Below are positions 10,140 to 16,800 of a DNA stretch of 64,000 nucleotides, one piece after another. The notes beneath the pieces were generated by a model. That model was not told the origin of the DNA. It searched no databases and worked only from the letters and a program-made list of their open reading frames with translations. The stretch covers positions 2,226,622 to 2,290,621 of the forward strand of contig JAOSJZ010000001.1 in assembly GCA_027493885.1 (NCBI GenBank), in the 5' to 3' direction. The position numbers and the translations under genes are program-made. How positions within the stretch are numbered: position 1 is the first letter of the stretch; every line of letters begins with the position of its first letter. This stretch comes from Gaiella sp. (lineage in GTDB: Bacteria > Actinomycetota > Thermoleophilia > Gaiellales > Gaiellaceae).

Positions 10140-10209
10140 GACCCTGGCTGTGCGGGTCTCTCGCCCACGCCCGCCACGTACGCAACGAGTCGCGGCACGC
10201 TGTCCGCGG

Positions 10210-10720
10210 TCAGAGCGCCAGAGCACGCTCCATAGCCTCGTCGAGGCTCAGTCCAGAGCCAGCGAGCCAGAGCTGCTCGAAGTCGTCGCGCTGTCGAAGC
10301 CGCTCGAGAACCGGATCGAGGTAGTGCGCGACCTCCGGCGGGACGGGCCACCGCGTTCGGGCCGGCGCTACCGCTCCGAGGAGGAGCGCCGCCTCGCGTC
10401 CATCCTCGGCGGGGAGCGCCATCGCGAGTGCGGTCGTCGCCTCCACGAAGAGGTGTGTGGCTCGGTGGGGCGTCAACTCCAGCGCGCGCTCGACGGACGC
10501 TCGGGCCTCGTCCCGGCGTCCGGTCGCCGCGTAGGCGATGGCGAGGTTGATCCGGAGCGCCGCGTGTGTATGCCGGTCGCCGATCGCCGTGAGCTGCTCC
10601 GCCGGACCGGCCGCGTCCTCCACCGCGCTCAACGGCTCGCCGAGCATGAGGCTCACGGGGATGCGGTTGGCTGCGAAGACAGCGGCGTTGCGCCGATCTC
10701 CGATACTCGCCGAGACCCGC
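10210..10720 (-). pseudogene. C-terminal TPR fragment of a regulator
   Basis: Tail of a TPR-containing transcriptional regulator or cyclase/STAND protein of the kind at 6818. It contains GDRRNAAVFAANRI upstream of the first ATG, then TPR-like helices (HAALRINLAIAYAATGRRDE, HLFVEATTALAMALP) and a terminus (YLDPVLERLRQRDD) typical of such proteins. Everything N-terminal is missing. The homology stops at about 10720, where transposase-like sequence begins, so insertion followed by deletion is the likely cause. It carries no domain that would work alone. Confidence 0.6.
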
Positions 10721-10721
10721 G

Positions 10722-10975
10722 GCGGCGCGCTCGCGCCAAGCGGGAAGGGGCGCTGATTCTCTGGGGCGACGAGATGGGGCTGCGCTCCGACGATGCCCGC
10801 GGCCGCCCCCGGCCGAATACCTCAACAACGACACCAAACACGGCGTGCTCACAAAGCGGCCCGCGACCCGGACAAACTCGTCGGCGCAACCCGCCAGCAC
10901 CTCCACCGACGCCAGAAACAACCACACGTCGTACAGAGCTTCTTCCGCCACCCCAGCGTCGCCTACACCGCCTGA
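10722..10975 (+). mobile_element. IS630-family transposase remnant
   Basis: The segment encodes KREGALILWGDEMGLRSDD, which matches the part of IS630 transposases around the catalytic aspartate as I recall it. It then jumps to a C-terminal AEYLNNDTKHGVLTKRP and, after a frameshift, to LHRRQKQPHVVQSFFRHPSV ending at 10975. The segment between the two halves, with most of the catalytic domain, is missing, and the N-terminus is absent. I see no terminal inverted repeats or TA target duplication that I can assign. It is immobile by itself. Confidence 0.75.
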
Positions 10976-11009
10976 CACTCAACCCATTTGGCCGCCGCCG
11001 TAGTAACTC

Positions 11010-11235
11010 GCATGCCGCGTGCGAGGGCGTCTGGGTGCCAACGGTGAACCCTCTGCTCGGATCATTCGTCCCTCAAGGGCTCGTGATCGAAGGGCGCACA
11101 GCTCTGGTCTCCGGCTACTACAAGGATGGTCCCGAAGACGAAGTGCGAGTTCTTCAGGTGAGCCTCGACTCCGGTGCACTTCTCCAGAGTCGGACGCTCG
11201 AGGGTCTCGGTCATGGTAGCCCTGCGCAGGTAGGC
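11010..11235 (+). pseudogene. fragment of a secreted beta-propeller-like protein
   Basis: An open stretch without a start reads VNPLLGSFVPQGLVIEGRTA and then a blade-like VLQVSLDSGALLQSRTL. This resembles one blade of repeat proteins that sum up logged values, but the fragment is too short for a family call. It starts and ends abruptly against unrelated sequence. The bases from 10976 to 11009 show nothing recognisable. Confidence 0.4.
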
Positions 11236-11269
11236 GTACGCGACGGTGCCCGGCCAACCCGGGCGCCCG

Positions 11270-12535
11270 TCAGGCCGCCAGCAGCTTCTCGAACCGCTCT
11301 GCGTCGTCGAACGGCCCGATCAGGGCGAGGCGGAGGTCCTGGCCGAGGATGTCCTCGGCGACGCGCTGGACGTCCTCGACGGTGACGGCGTCGAGGCCGG
11401 CGAGCACCTCCTCCGGCTCGACCGCCTGGCCCTCGAGCAGCTCACGGCGGAGCCCGAACATGATCGTCGCGTGCGGGCTCTCGAGCCCGAGGACGAAGCG
11501 GCCCTTCGCGAACGAGCGCGCCTTCTCGAGCTCGTCGGCGGGGACGGGCTCGGCGGCGATGCGCCGGAGCTCCGCGACGACCGTCTCGATCGCCTCGTCG
11601 ATCCGGCTCAGGTCGACCCCGGCCTGCGCGGCCAGGGCGCCGGCGTCGGCGTACGAGTTGTTCGCGGCGAAGACGTAGTAGGCGAGCCCGCGCCGCTCCC
11701 TGACCTCCGTGAAGAGCCGTGACGACATGCCGCCGCCGAGCACGGTCGCGAGGAGCTGCACGACGTAGCGGTCGGGATGCCCATGCGGGTAGCTTCGTGC
11801 GCCGACCACGACGTGCGCCTGGTCGGAGGCCTTCGTGTGGACACGCACCGGGCTGCCGTTCTCCTCGAGGACGACGCCGTCGGCCGCGCCCGTCTCGGCG
11901 GGCACGATCCCCCCGAGCAGCTCCTCGAGTCGCTCGTACAGGCCGTCCCCGAGCTTTCCGCCCAGCCCGACGACGAGGCGTTCGGGCCGGTACCAGCGGT
12001 CGATGTAGGAGAGAAACGTCGCCCGCGTGGCGCCGCGCACCGTCTCCTCCGTGCCGATGATGTCCCAGCCGAGCGGCTGGTCGCCGTAGAGGTGCCGCTC
12101 CCACACGTTGCCGACGTACGAGCGCGGCGTGTCGGCGTACATGTTCATCTCCTCGACGATCACGCCCTTCTCGCGCTCGATCTCCTCGGCGTCGAAGCGC
12201 GAGTTGCGCAACATGTCGACCAGAACGTCGAGCGCGACGTCGCGCGTCTCCGCGGCGCACTTCACGTAGTACCCGGTCAGCTCCTTGCCGGTGAAGGCGT
12301 TGAACTCGCCGCCGATCGCGTCGATCTCGGTCGCGATGTCACGCGCGGTGGGCCGGCGCTCGGTGCCCTTGAAGAACATGTGTTCGGCGAAGTGCGCGAC
12401 CCCGCTCTCCTCGCGCCGCTCGTAGCGCGAGCCTGCCGCGTACATCAGAAAGCACGAGACAGACTGGGCGTGCGGCAGCGCCGCGGTCAGGACGCGCGTG
12501 CCGTTGGAGAGCGTCGTGCGCTCGAACGTCGCCAC
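11270..12535 (-). CDS. M16-family zinc metallopeptidase (pitrilysin/processing protease type)
   Basis: A 421-residue peptidase with the inverted zinc motif HFAEH (about residue 48, GVAHFAEHMFFKGT) and the downstream glutamate in VEEMNMYADTPRS. The second, non-catalytic M16 half is recognisable by RERRGLAYYVFA and AGVDLSRIDEAIE. The length fits single-chain bacterial homologues of mitochondrial processing peptidase beta. The GTG start at 12535 is six bases from a TAGCAT -10 element, suggesting a leaderless mRNA. It probably degrades small peptides in the cytoplasm, since no signal peptide is visible. Confidence 0.93.
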   Translation of the reverse strand: MATFERTTLSNGTRVLTAALPHAQSVSCFLMYAAGSRYERREESGVAHFAEHMFFKGTERRPTARDIATEIDAIGGEFNAFTGKELTGYYVKCAAETRDVALDVLVDMLRNSRFDAEEIEREKGVIVEEMNMYADTPRSYVGNVWERHLYGDQPLGWDIIGTEETVRGATRATFLSYIDRWYRPERLVVGLGGKLGDGLYERLEELLGGIVPAETGAADGVVLEENGSPVRVHTKASDQAHVVVGARSYPHGHPDRYVVQLLATVLGGGMSSRLFTEVRERRGLAYYVFAANNSYADAGALAAQAGVDLSRIDEAIETVVAELRRIAAEPVPADELEKARSFAKGRFVLGLESPHATIMFGLRRELLEGQAVEPEEVLAGLDAVTVEDVQRVAEDILGQDLRLALIGPFDDAERFEKLLAA

Positions 12536-12541
12536 GGCGCG

Positions 12542-12547
12542 ATGCTA
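12542..12547 (-). promoter_or_regulatory. -10 element for the M16 peptidase
   Basis: TAGCAT on the minus strand ends six bases before the GTG at 12535. Its first three bases are the TAG stop codon of the upstream reductase gene. Confidence 0.6.
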
Positions 12548-13510
12548 GCCGCGCGACCACCAGGCCGCGAGGAGCTCGGCCTCCCGCTCGGGCTCGAGCC
12601 CGACGCCGTCGACCAGCTCCGCATTCGCGAGCGTGGCCGCGACCGTGTCGTCGAGCGGACGGAACGCCAGACCGGCGGCCGTGGCCCGAGAGCTGTCGGC
12701 CGAGAAGACGCCGCGCGTATCGCCACCGGCATCGACCCAGAGCGGCAGCTCGAGCCACTCCCCGACGCCGTGTTCCGCGAGGAACGCGTCGTCCACCTCG
12801 ACCGGTCGTGCGGGGGAGCCCGACACCCGTCGGGCGGCGTCGATCACCGCCCCCATCGTTGCCGGCCCGGTCGCGTTGAACGGCCCGCCGAGCCGTTCCT
12901 CAGCGGCCGTCACCATCCACGCGGCGAGGTCGCGCACGTCGACGAGCTGGACCGGTCGCCAGGCCGGCCCGGGGACGAGCACGTCTCCCCCTCGCGCGAC
13001 GCGGTGCGGCCAGTACGTGAACCGTCCGGTCGGGTCGTGCGGCCCGACGATCAGTCCGGCGCGAACCAGCGTCGACCGATCCGGGAAGAACGCCTCGACC
13101 TCCTGCTCGCAGAGCGCCTTCAGCGCCCCGTAGTCCGTCGAGACGTCATCCGAGCCGGGAGCGGAGAGCTCCGCGAGCGGCGAGTCCTCGTCCACCGGCT
13201 CGGCCAGCGACGCGTAGACCGAGATGCTCGAGACGAAGACGTAGTGCCCGGTTGCCCCGGCGAGCACGCGGGCGCTTTCCCCGACGAGGCGCGGCACGTA
13301 GCCCGAGGTGTCGACGACGGCGTCCCACTCTCGTCCGCGCAGCCCGTCGAGGCCCCCGTCACGGTCGCCGACGATCCGCTCGAGCTCCGGGTAGAGGCCC
13401 GCGCCCGTGGTGCCGCGGTTGAACAGGGTCACCGCGTGGTTGCGCTCGAGCGCCGCGTCGATCACCGCGCGACCGAGGAATCTCGGGCCGCCGAGCAGGA
13501 GGAGCCTCAC
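12545..13510 (-). CDS. NAD-dependent epimerase/dehydratase-like (extended SDR) reductase
   Basis: A 321-residue Rossmann-fold protein of the extended SDR type. The N-terminal nucleotide-binding motif is LLLGGPRFLGRAV, and the family segment YVFVSSISVYASLAEPVDED precedes the active-site-like DYGALKALCE, where the YxxxK spacing is kept. The C-terminal substrate domain includes FNATGPATMGAVI. Members of this group reduce or isomerise sugars or isoflavone-like compounds, and the substrate is not predictable here. The GTG start at 13510 overlaps the stop of the aminotransferase-like gene (GTGA), so the two should be co-translated. Confidence 0.85.
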   Translation of the reverse strand: MRLLLLGGPRFLGRAVIDAALERNHAVTLFNRGTTGAGLYPELERIVGDRDGGLDGLRGREWDAVVDTSGYVPRLVGESARVLAGATGHYVFVSSISVYASLAEPVDEDSPLAELSAPGSDDVSTDYGALKALCEQEVEAFFPDRSTLVRAGLIVGPHDPTGRFTYWPHRVARGGDVLVPGPAWRPVQLVDVRDLAAWMVTAAEERLGGPFNATGPATMGAVIDAARRVSGSPARPVEVDDAFLAEHGVGEWLELPLWVDAGGDTRGVFSADSSRATAAGLAFRPLDDTVAATLANAELVDGVGLEPEREAELLAAWWSRG

Positions 13511-14667
13511 CCGACGAGCTCCGTCACGCCGGCGAGCAGCCGGTCGACCTCCTCGGCGGTGTTGTAGTGGACGATCCCCGCGCGAACGGCGCCGTCGACC
13601 TCGTCCAGGCCGAGGAGGCGCATCGTCTCGAGCGCGTAGTAGTTGCCCCACCACACCGCTACGTCGCGCCCGGCGAGATGCTCCGCTACCGAGCGGGCCG
13701 TTCGGCCGGGGACGCTGAAGCAGAAGGTCGGGACGCGGCCAGCCATCGTCGGCAGCCCGTGCAGGACGACGTCTCGCGGCAGGCCGTCGAGGAATCGCTG
13801 CCCGAGCGCGCGCTCGTGCGTCGTGATCGCATCCCAGCCGACCGAGTGGACGTAGTCGACCGCGGCGACGAACCCCGCGAGCAGCTCGTGCTGGGACGTG
13901 CCGAGCTCGAACCGGTGGCCGACGGGCTCGTCGGCGGCGGGCCTGACCTTGTACGGTCGCCAGCCGCGCAGGAGCTCGTCGCGGCCGAACGCGAGGCCCA
14001 TGTGCGGCCCGAAGAACTTGTAGGGCGAGCAGACCAGCACGTCGCAGCCCCAGGCGCCGACGTCGATCGGCCCGTGCGGGCCGTAGTGGACCGCGTCGAC
14101 CCAGGCGAGCGCGCCCGCCTCGTGCGCCAGCTCGACGACCCGGCGGACGTCGGGCGCGGTGCCGACGGAGTTCGCGGCGGCCGGGAACGCGACCACCCGC
14201 GTGCGGCCGGTCAGCTTCGCCGCGAGGTCGTCGAGGTCGAGCGAGAGGTCGTCGTGGACGTCGACGAAGCGCACGACGATGCCGATGTCCTCGGCGAGCG
14301 CGAGCCAGGGAGCCACGTTCCCGTCGTGGTCGAGGCGTGTGACGAGCACCTCGTCGCCCGTCTCGAGCTCCCGCGCGAGGGCCCTTGTAAGGAGGAAGTT
14401 GAGCGCCGTCATGCTCTGCCCGAACGCGGTCTCGCCTGGGTCGCACCCGAGAAAGGCTCCCGCCCGCGCGTGCGCCGCGTCGACCAGCGCCTCCGTGCGG
14501 CGCGAGGTCTCGTACGGCGCGCCGACGTTCGCGTTGTCCTCGCGGAGGTACCGCGCGATCGCGTCGATCACCACGTCCGGGCACTGCGTGCCGCCGGGGC
14601 CGTCGAAGAAGGCGAGCGCGCGGTCGAGAGCCGAGAAGCGCGCGCGGACTGCGGCGACGTCGAGCAC
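13507..14667 (-). CDS. cysteine desulfurase-like class V aminotransferase-fold enzyme
   Basis: A 386-residue PLP enzyme of the SufS-like subgroup. Visible are the substrate and phosphate region FDGPGGTQCPDVV, the cofactor aspartate/histidine pair in WVDAVHYGPHG and the Schiff-base lysine in CSPYKFFGPHMG. The C-terminal domain has HGLPTMAGRVPTFCFSVPGR. It lacks an obvious catalytic cysteine loop, so I prefer a desulfurase-like lyase or transaminase over a dedicated Fe-S desulfurase. I picked the GTG at 14667 because upstream sequence is not family-like. Its stop overlaps the reductase start, so the two genes probably share a small-molecule pathway. Confidence 0.85.
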   Translation of the reverse strand: MLDVAAVRARFSALDRALAFFDGPGGTQCPDVVIDAIARYLREDNANVGAPYETSRRTEALVDAAHARAGAFLGCDPGETAFGQSMTALNFLLTRALARELETGDEVLVTRLDHDGNVAPWLALAEDIGIVVRFVDVHDDLSLDLDDLAAKLTGRTRVVAFPAAANSVGTAPDVRRVVELAHEAGALAWVDAVHYGPHGPIDVGAWGCDVLVCSPYKFFGPHMGLAFGRDELLRGWRPYKVRPAADEPVGHRFELGTSQHELLAGFVAAVDYVHSVGWDAITTHERALGQRFLDGLPRDVVLHGLPTMAGRVPTFCFSVPGRTARSVAEHLAGRDVAVWWGNYYALETMRLLGLDEVDGAVRAGIVHYNTAEEVDRLLAGVTELVG

Positions 14668-14708
14668 GGGGCATGGCTTCAGCCTCGCCCCCCTTCCTTC
14701 GCCGATGC

Positions 14709-15116
14709 TCACGCGACGCTCCACGCGTATGTCGGCTCCAACCTGAGCGACGCGCCGATGAAGCAGTCGCGCTCCGCCTTCGCGAGGAGCGCGGCCACGG
14801 CGTCGTCGTCCGGCTTCGGGTCGAAGGTCACCTCGCCGTCGACGGAGATCTCGACGAACGCGAAGCGCCCGTCCTCCTCGCGCCGCGTGACGGTGCCTCG
14901 GGCGCTCGCACGCGCGGTGAGGACGATGCCGGCGCGGACGCAGTGGTGCCGCAGGCTCGTCAGCGAGCAGCGCGCGAGCCCGGCGAGCAGGAGGTGCTCG
15001 GGCGTCCACGACGCCTCCTCGGCCCCGGCCAGCACGCCGCCGCCGCGATCGGACCACGCGTCCCACGTCTCGTCGAGCGAGACCTCGTAGTCGAACGAAC
15101 GGGCACGGGTCACCAC
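14709..15116 (-). CDS. OsmC-family hydroperoxide reductase-like protein
   Basis: A 135-residue OsmC/Ohr fold protein that would reduce organic peroxides with thiol partners. Both redox cysteines are present, the first in LLAGLARCSLTSLRHHCVRA and the second in AERDCFIGASL. The arginine expected in the active site lies in the N-terminal half. The GTG start at 15116 is six bases after TAGGCT, consistent with a leaderless message from its own promoter. It is divergent from the small gene at 15171. Confidence 0.9.
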   Translation of the reverse strand: MVTRARSFDYEVSLDETWDAWSDRGGGVLAGAEEASWTPEHLLLAGLARCSLTSLRHHCVRAGIVLTARASARGTVTRREEDGRFAFVEISVDGEVTFDPKPDDDAVAALLAKAERDCFIGASLRLEPTYAWSVA

Positions 15117-15122
15117 GACGGC

Positions 15123-15128
15123 AGCCTA
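15123..15128 (-). promoter_or_regulatory. -10 element for the OsmC-family gene
   Basis: TAGGCT on the minus strand with a six-base gap to the GTG at 15116. No ribosome site is present, as expected for a leaderless transcript. Confidence 0.6.
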
Positions 15129-15170
15129 GACAAGGGCCACCGTCCGGCCCGTGGCCTACGGTTGGGGCCC

Positions 15171-15359
15171 ATGCAGCGGTTGCGGCCGTTGAACGAGCAG
15201 GAGTGCTACCTCCGGTGCTACGGCTGGGTGGGCGGCGACGACGCCGTGCGGGTGATGCGCCCCGGGGAGGACGCGCCGGAGGCGGCGGCGGTGCTGACCG
15301 AGCGGATCCGGCTCGCCTTCGAGGCCCTGCTCGACGAGCGCGAGCCCGAGGCGGCGTAA
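15171..15359 (+). CDS. small conserved-looking protein, unknown function
   Basis: A 62-residue soluble protein with MQRLRPLNEQECYLRCYGWV at the N-terminus, a short VRVMRPGED segment and an amphipathic C-terminal helix (TERIRLAFEALLDERE). A TACGGT element eight bases upstream of the ATG could be the -10 of a leaderless promoter. I have an impression of similar short proteins with an xECYxRCYG motif in other high-GC actinobacteria but can name no function. It precedes mug on the same strand with a 17-base gap. Confidence 0.65.
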   Translation: MQRLRPLNEQECYLRCYGWVGGDDAVRVMRPGEDAPEAAAVLTERIRLAFEALLDEREPEAA

Positions 15360-15376
15360 CCGCTACAACCCACGGC

Positions 15377-15886
15377 GTGACGACGCCGAGTGCAGTGCCG
15401 GACGTGCTCGCGCCGGGCCTCGACGTCGTCTTTTGCGGGATCAACCCGGGACTCCACTCCGACGCGAAGGCGGCGCACTTCGCGAACCCGCGCAACGACT
15501 TCTGGCGGCTGCTGCACGCGGTGGGGTTCACCCCGCGTCTCGTCGATCCCTCCGAGCAGCTCGAGGTGCTCCGGTACGGCGTCGGGATCACGAACGCGGC
15601 GTACCGGACGACGCGCGGCTCGTCCGACCTGCGGAAGGGTGACTTCGCCGGCAGCGCCGAGCGACTGGAACGGCTCGCCCGCGCGCTCCGGCCCCGCGCG
15701 ATCGGCTTCGTCGGGAAGGAGGCCTACCGCGGCCCCTTCGGCGTCCGGCCGGCCCACGGCCTGCAGGAGCGCCGCCTCGGCGACACGCTGCTCTTCGTCC
15801 TGCCCTCGACCTCGCCTGCGAACGCGGCCGTGCCGTGGGAGGAGCGGCTGCGCTGGTTCTGCGAGCTCCGGGAGCTCCTCGCGTGA
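15377..15886 (+). CDS. mug: G/U mismatch-specific uracil-DNA glycosylase
   Basis: A 169-residue base-excision repair enzyme that removes uracil or thymine opposite guanine. The family motif is seen as VVFCGINPGLHSDAKAAHF, where the asparagine replaces the aspartate of ordinary uracil-DNA glycosylases. The second motif region is LPSTSPANAAVPWEERL. The length matches E. coli Mug. I use the GTG at 15377, because the family starts shortly before the VLAPGLDVVF strand. The stop overlaps the GTG of a Nudix gene remnant (GTGA), which suggests a former repair/sanitation operon. Confidence 0.92.
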   Translation: MTTPSAVPDVLAPGLDVVFCGINPGLHSDAKAAHFANPRNDFWRLLHAVGFTPRLVDPSEQLEVLRYGVGITNAAYRTTRGSSDLRKGDFAGSAERLERLARALRPRAIGFVGKEAYRGPFGVRPAHGLQERRLGDTLLFVLPSTSPANAAVPWEERLRWFCELRELLA

Positions 15887-16115
15887 ACCTCAGGCGCGGT
15901 GTGCGCGCACTCGTCGTCGACGAGCGGCATCGCGTCGTGCTCGTGCGCTTCGAGTTCCCTGAGAGAACAGTCTGGGCTGCGCCGGGGGGCGGCGTGGAGC
16001 CGGGCGAGGACGATGCGAGCGCGCTCGCGCGGGAGCTTCGCGAGGAGCTCGGCGTCGAGCTCTCGCAGCCGCTCGGCCACCACGAGTGTGAACGCACGCA
16101 GCAACAGACTGTTGC
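15883..16115 (+). pseudogene. truncated Nudix hydrolase
   Basis: The first 70 or so residues of a Nudix protein, starting at a GTG overlapping the mug stop. The Nudix box is complete (GGVEPGEDDASALARELREE), with the metal-binding REL-EE residues. Family-like sequence ends near 16095, just before a 15-base perfect palindrome. After that the frame runs on without similarity and overlaps the DUF1697 gene. About half of the fold is missing, so it is unlikely to be active. Confidence 0.65.
16101..16115. repeat. GCAACAGACTGTTGC palindrome, copy 1
   Basis: Seven-base arms around one central base. The identical 15-mer occurs at 39754-39768 inside a glycosyltransferase gene. Here it lies where Nudix similarity ends. 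Confidence 0.75.
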
Positions 16116-16174
16116 AGGTCGTGTTCTGCCCTCGTTCGCCCCGGGGTCGGCTCGACCGCTGGCAAACTCCGGGC

Positions 16175-16699
16175 GTGCGTGTCGCAGCCCTGCTTCGCGG
16201 GATCAACATCGGGCCGCGCAGGCGGATCGCGATGCCGGCGCTCCGGGAGATCGCCGAGTCGCTCGGCCACACGGACGTCGAGACATATCTCCAGAGCGGC
16301 AACGTCGTCTTCAACCCGGCGCGGGGGACGGACGACCTGGCTGCAGAGCTCGAGAAGGCGATCGAGACGGCGACGGGACACGCGGTCGCCGTTGTCGTCC
16401 GCACCGGCCCGGAGCTCCGCGGCGTCGTCGAGGGCAACCCGTACCCGGTCGACGATCCCACGAAGGTCGTCGTCGCCTTCCTCGGCGAGGCCGTCGAGCT
16501 CGGCGACCTGAGCCTCGGCGATCTCGGCTCGTACCTCCCGGACGAGCTCACGCTCGCCGGGCGTGAGCTCTACGTCAGCGTCCCGAACGGCCAGGGGCGC
16601 TCGAAGCTGATGGACGCGCTCACCAAGCGCCGGCTGCCGACGACGGTGACGGTGCGGAACTGGCGGACGGTGACGGCACTGGCCGAGCTGACCCGCTGA
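16175..16699 (+). CDS. DUF1697 family protein
   Basis: A 174-residue protein of the widespread DUF1697 family, whose function is not established. The N-terminal signature RVAALLRGINIGPRRRIAMP is clear, followed by YLQSGNVVFN and the C-terminal RSKLMDALTKRRLPTTVT. I start it at the GTG at 16175, six bases after a CAAACT element. It stands alone, converging on nadE across a double hairpin. Confidence 0.88.
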   Translation: MRVAALLRGINIGPRRRIAMPALREIAESLGHTDVETYLQSGNVVFNPARGTDDLAAELEKAIETATGHAVAVVVRTGPELRGVVEGNPYPVDDPTKVVVAFLGEAVELGDLSLGDLGSYLPDELTLAGRELYVSVPNGQGRSKLMDALTKRRLPTTVTVRNWRTVTALAELTR

Positions 16700-16727
16700 C
16701 CACGCCCGATAAGCGACCGCGAGCCGC

Positions 16728-16753
16728 GGGTGTCCGACTGAAGTCGGACACCC
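16728..16753. repeat. GTCCGACT palindromic repeat, copy 2
   Basis: Twelve-base arms GGGTGTCCGACT and AGTCGGACACCC around GA. It is placed between the convergent DUF1697 and nadE genes and is followed within four bases by a longer hairpin. Confidence 0.85.
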
Positions 16754-16756
16754 TGG

Positions 16757-16800
16757 TCACCAACAGGTGGAGGGGCTTCAGCCCCTCCACCTGTTGGTGA
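16757..16800. terminator. bidirectional hairpin terminator between DUF1697 and nadE
   Basis: Two perfect 21-base arms (16757-16777 and 16780-16800) with a two-base loop. There is no T run on either side. It covers the nadE stop codon, whose last residues are encoded in one arm, and would stop transcription in both directions. Confidence 0.7.

Noticed and set aside
10722..10975. Active IS630 element
   Set aside because: The transposase lacks its N-terminus and most of its catalytic core, is frameshifted, and has no recognisable terminal repeats.
15883..16566. Full-length Nudix gene running to 16566
   Set aside because: Similarity stops near 16095, and the rest of this frame is a shadow of the clear DUF1697 gene in another frame.
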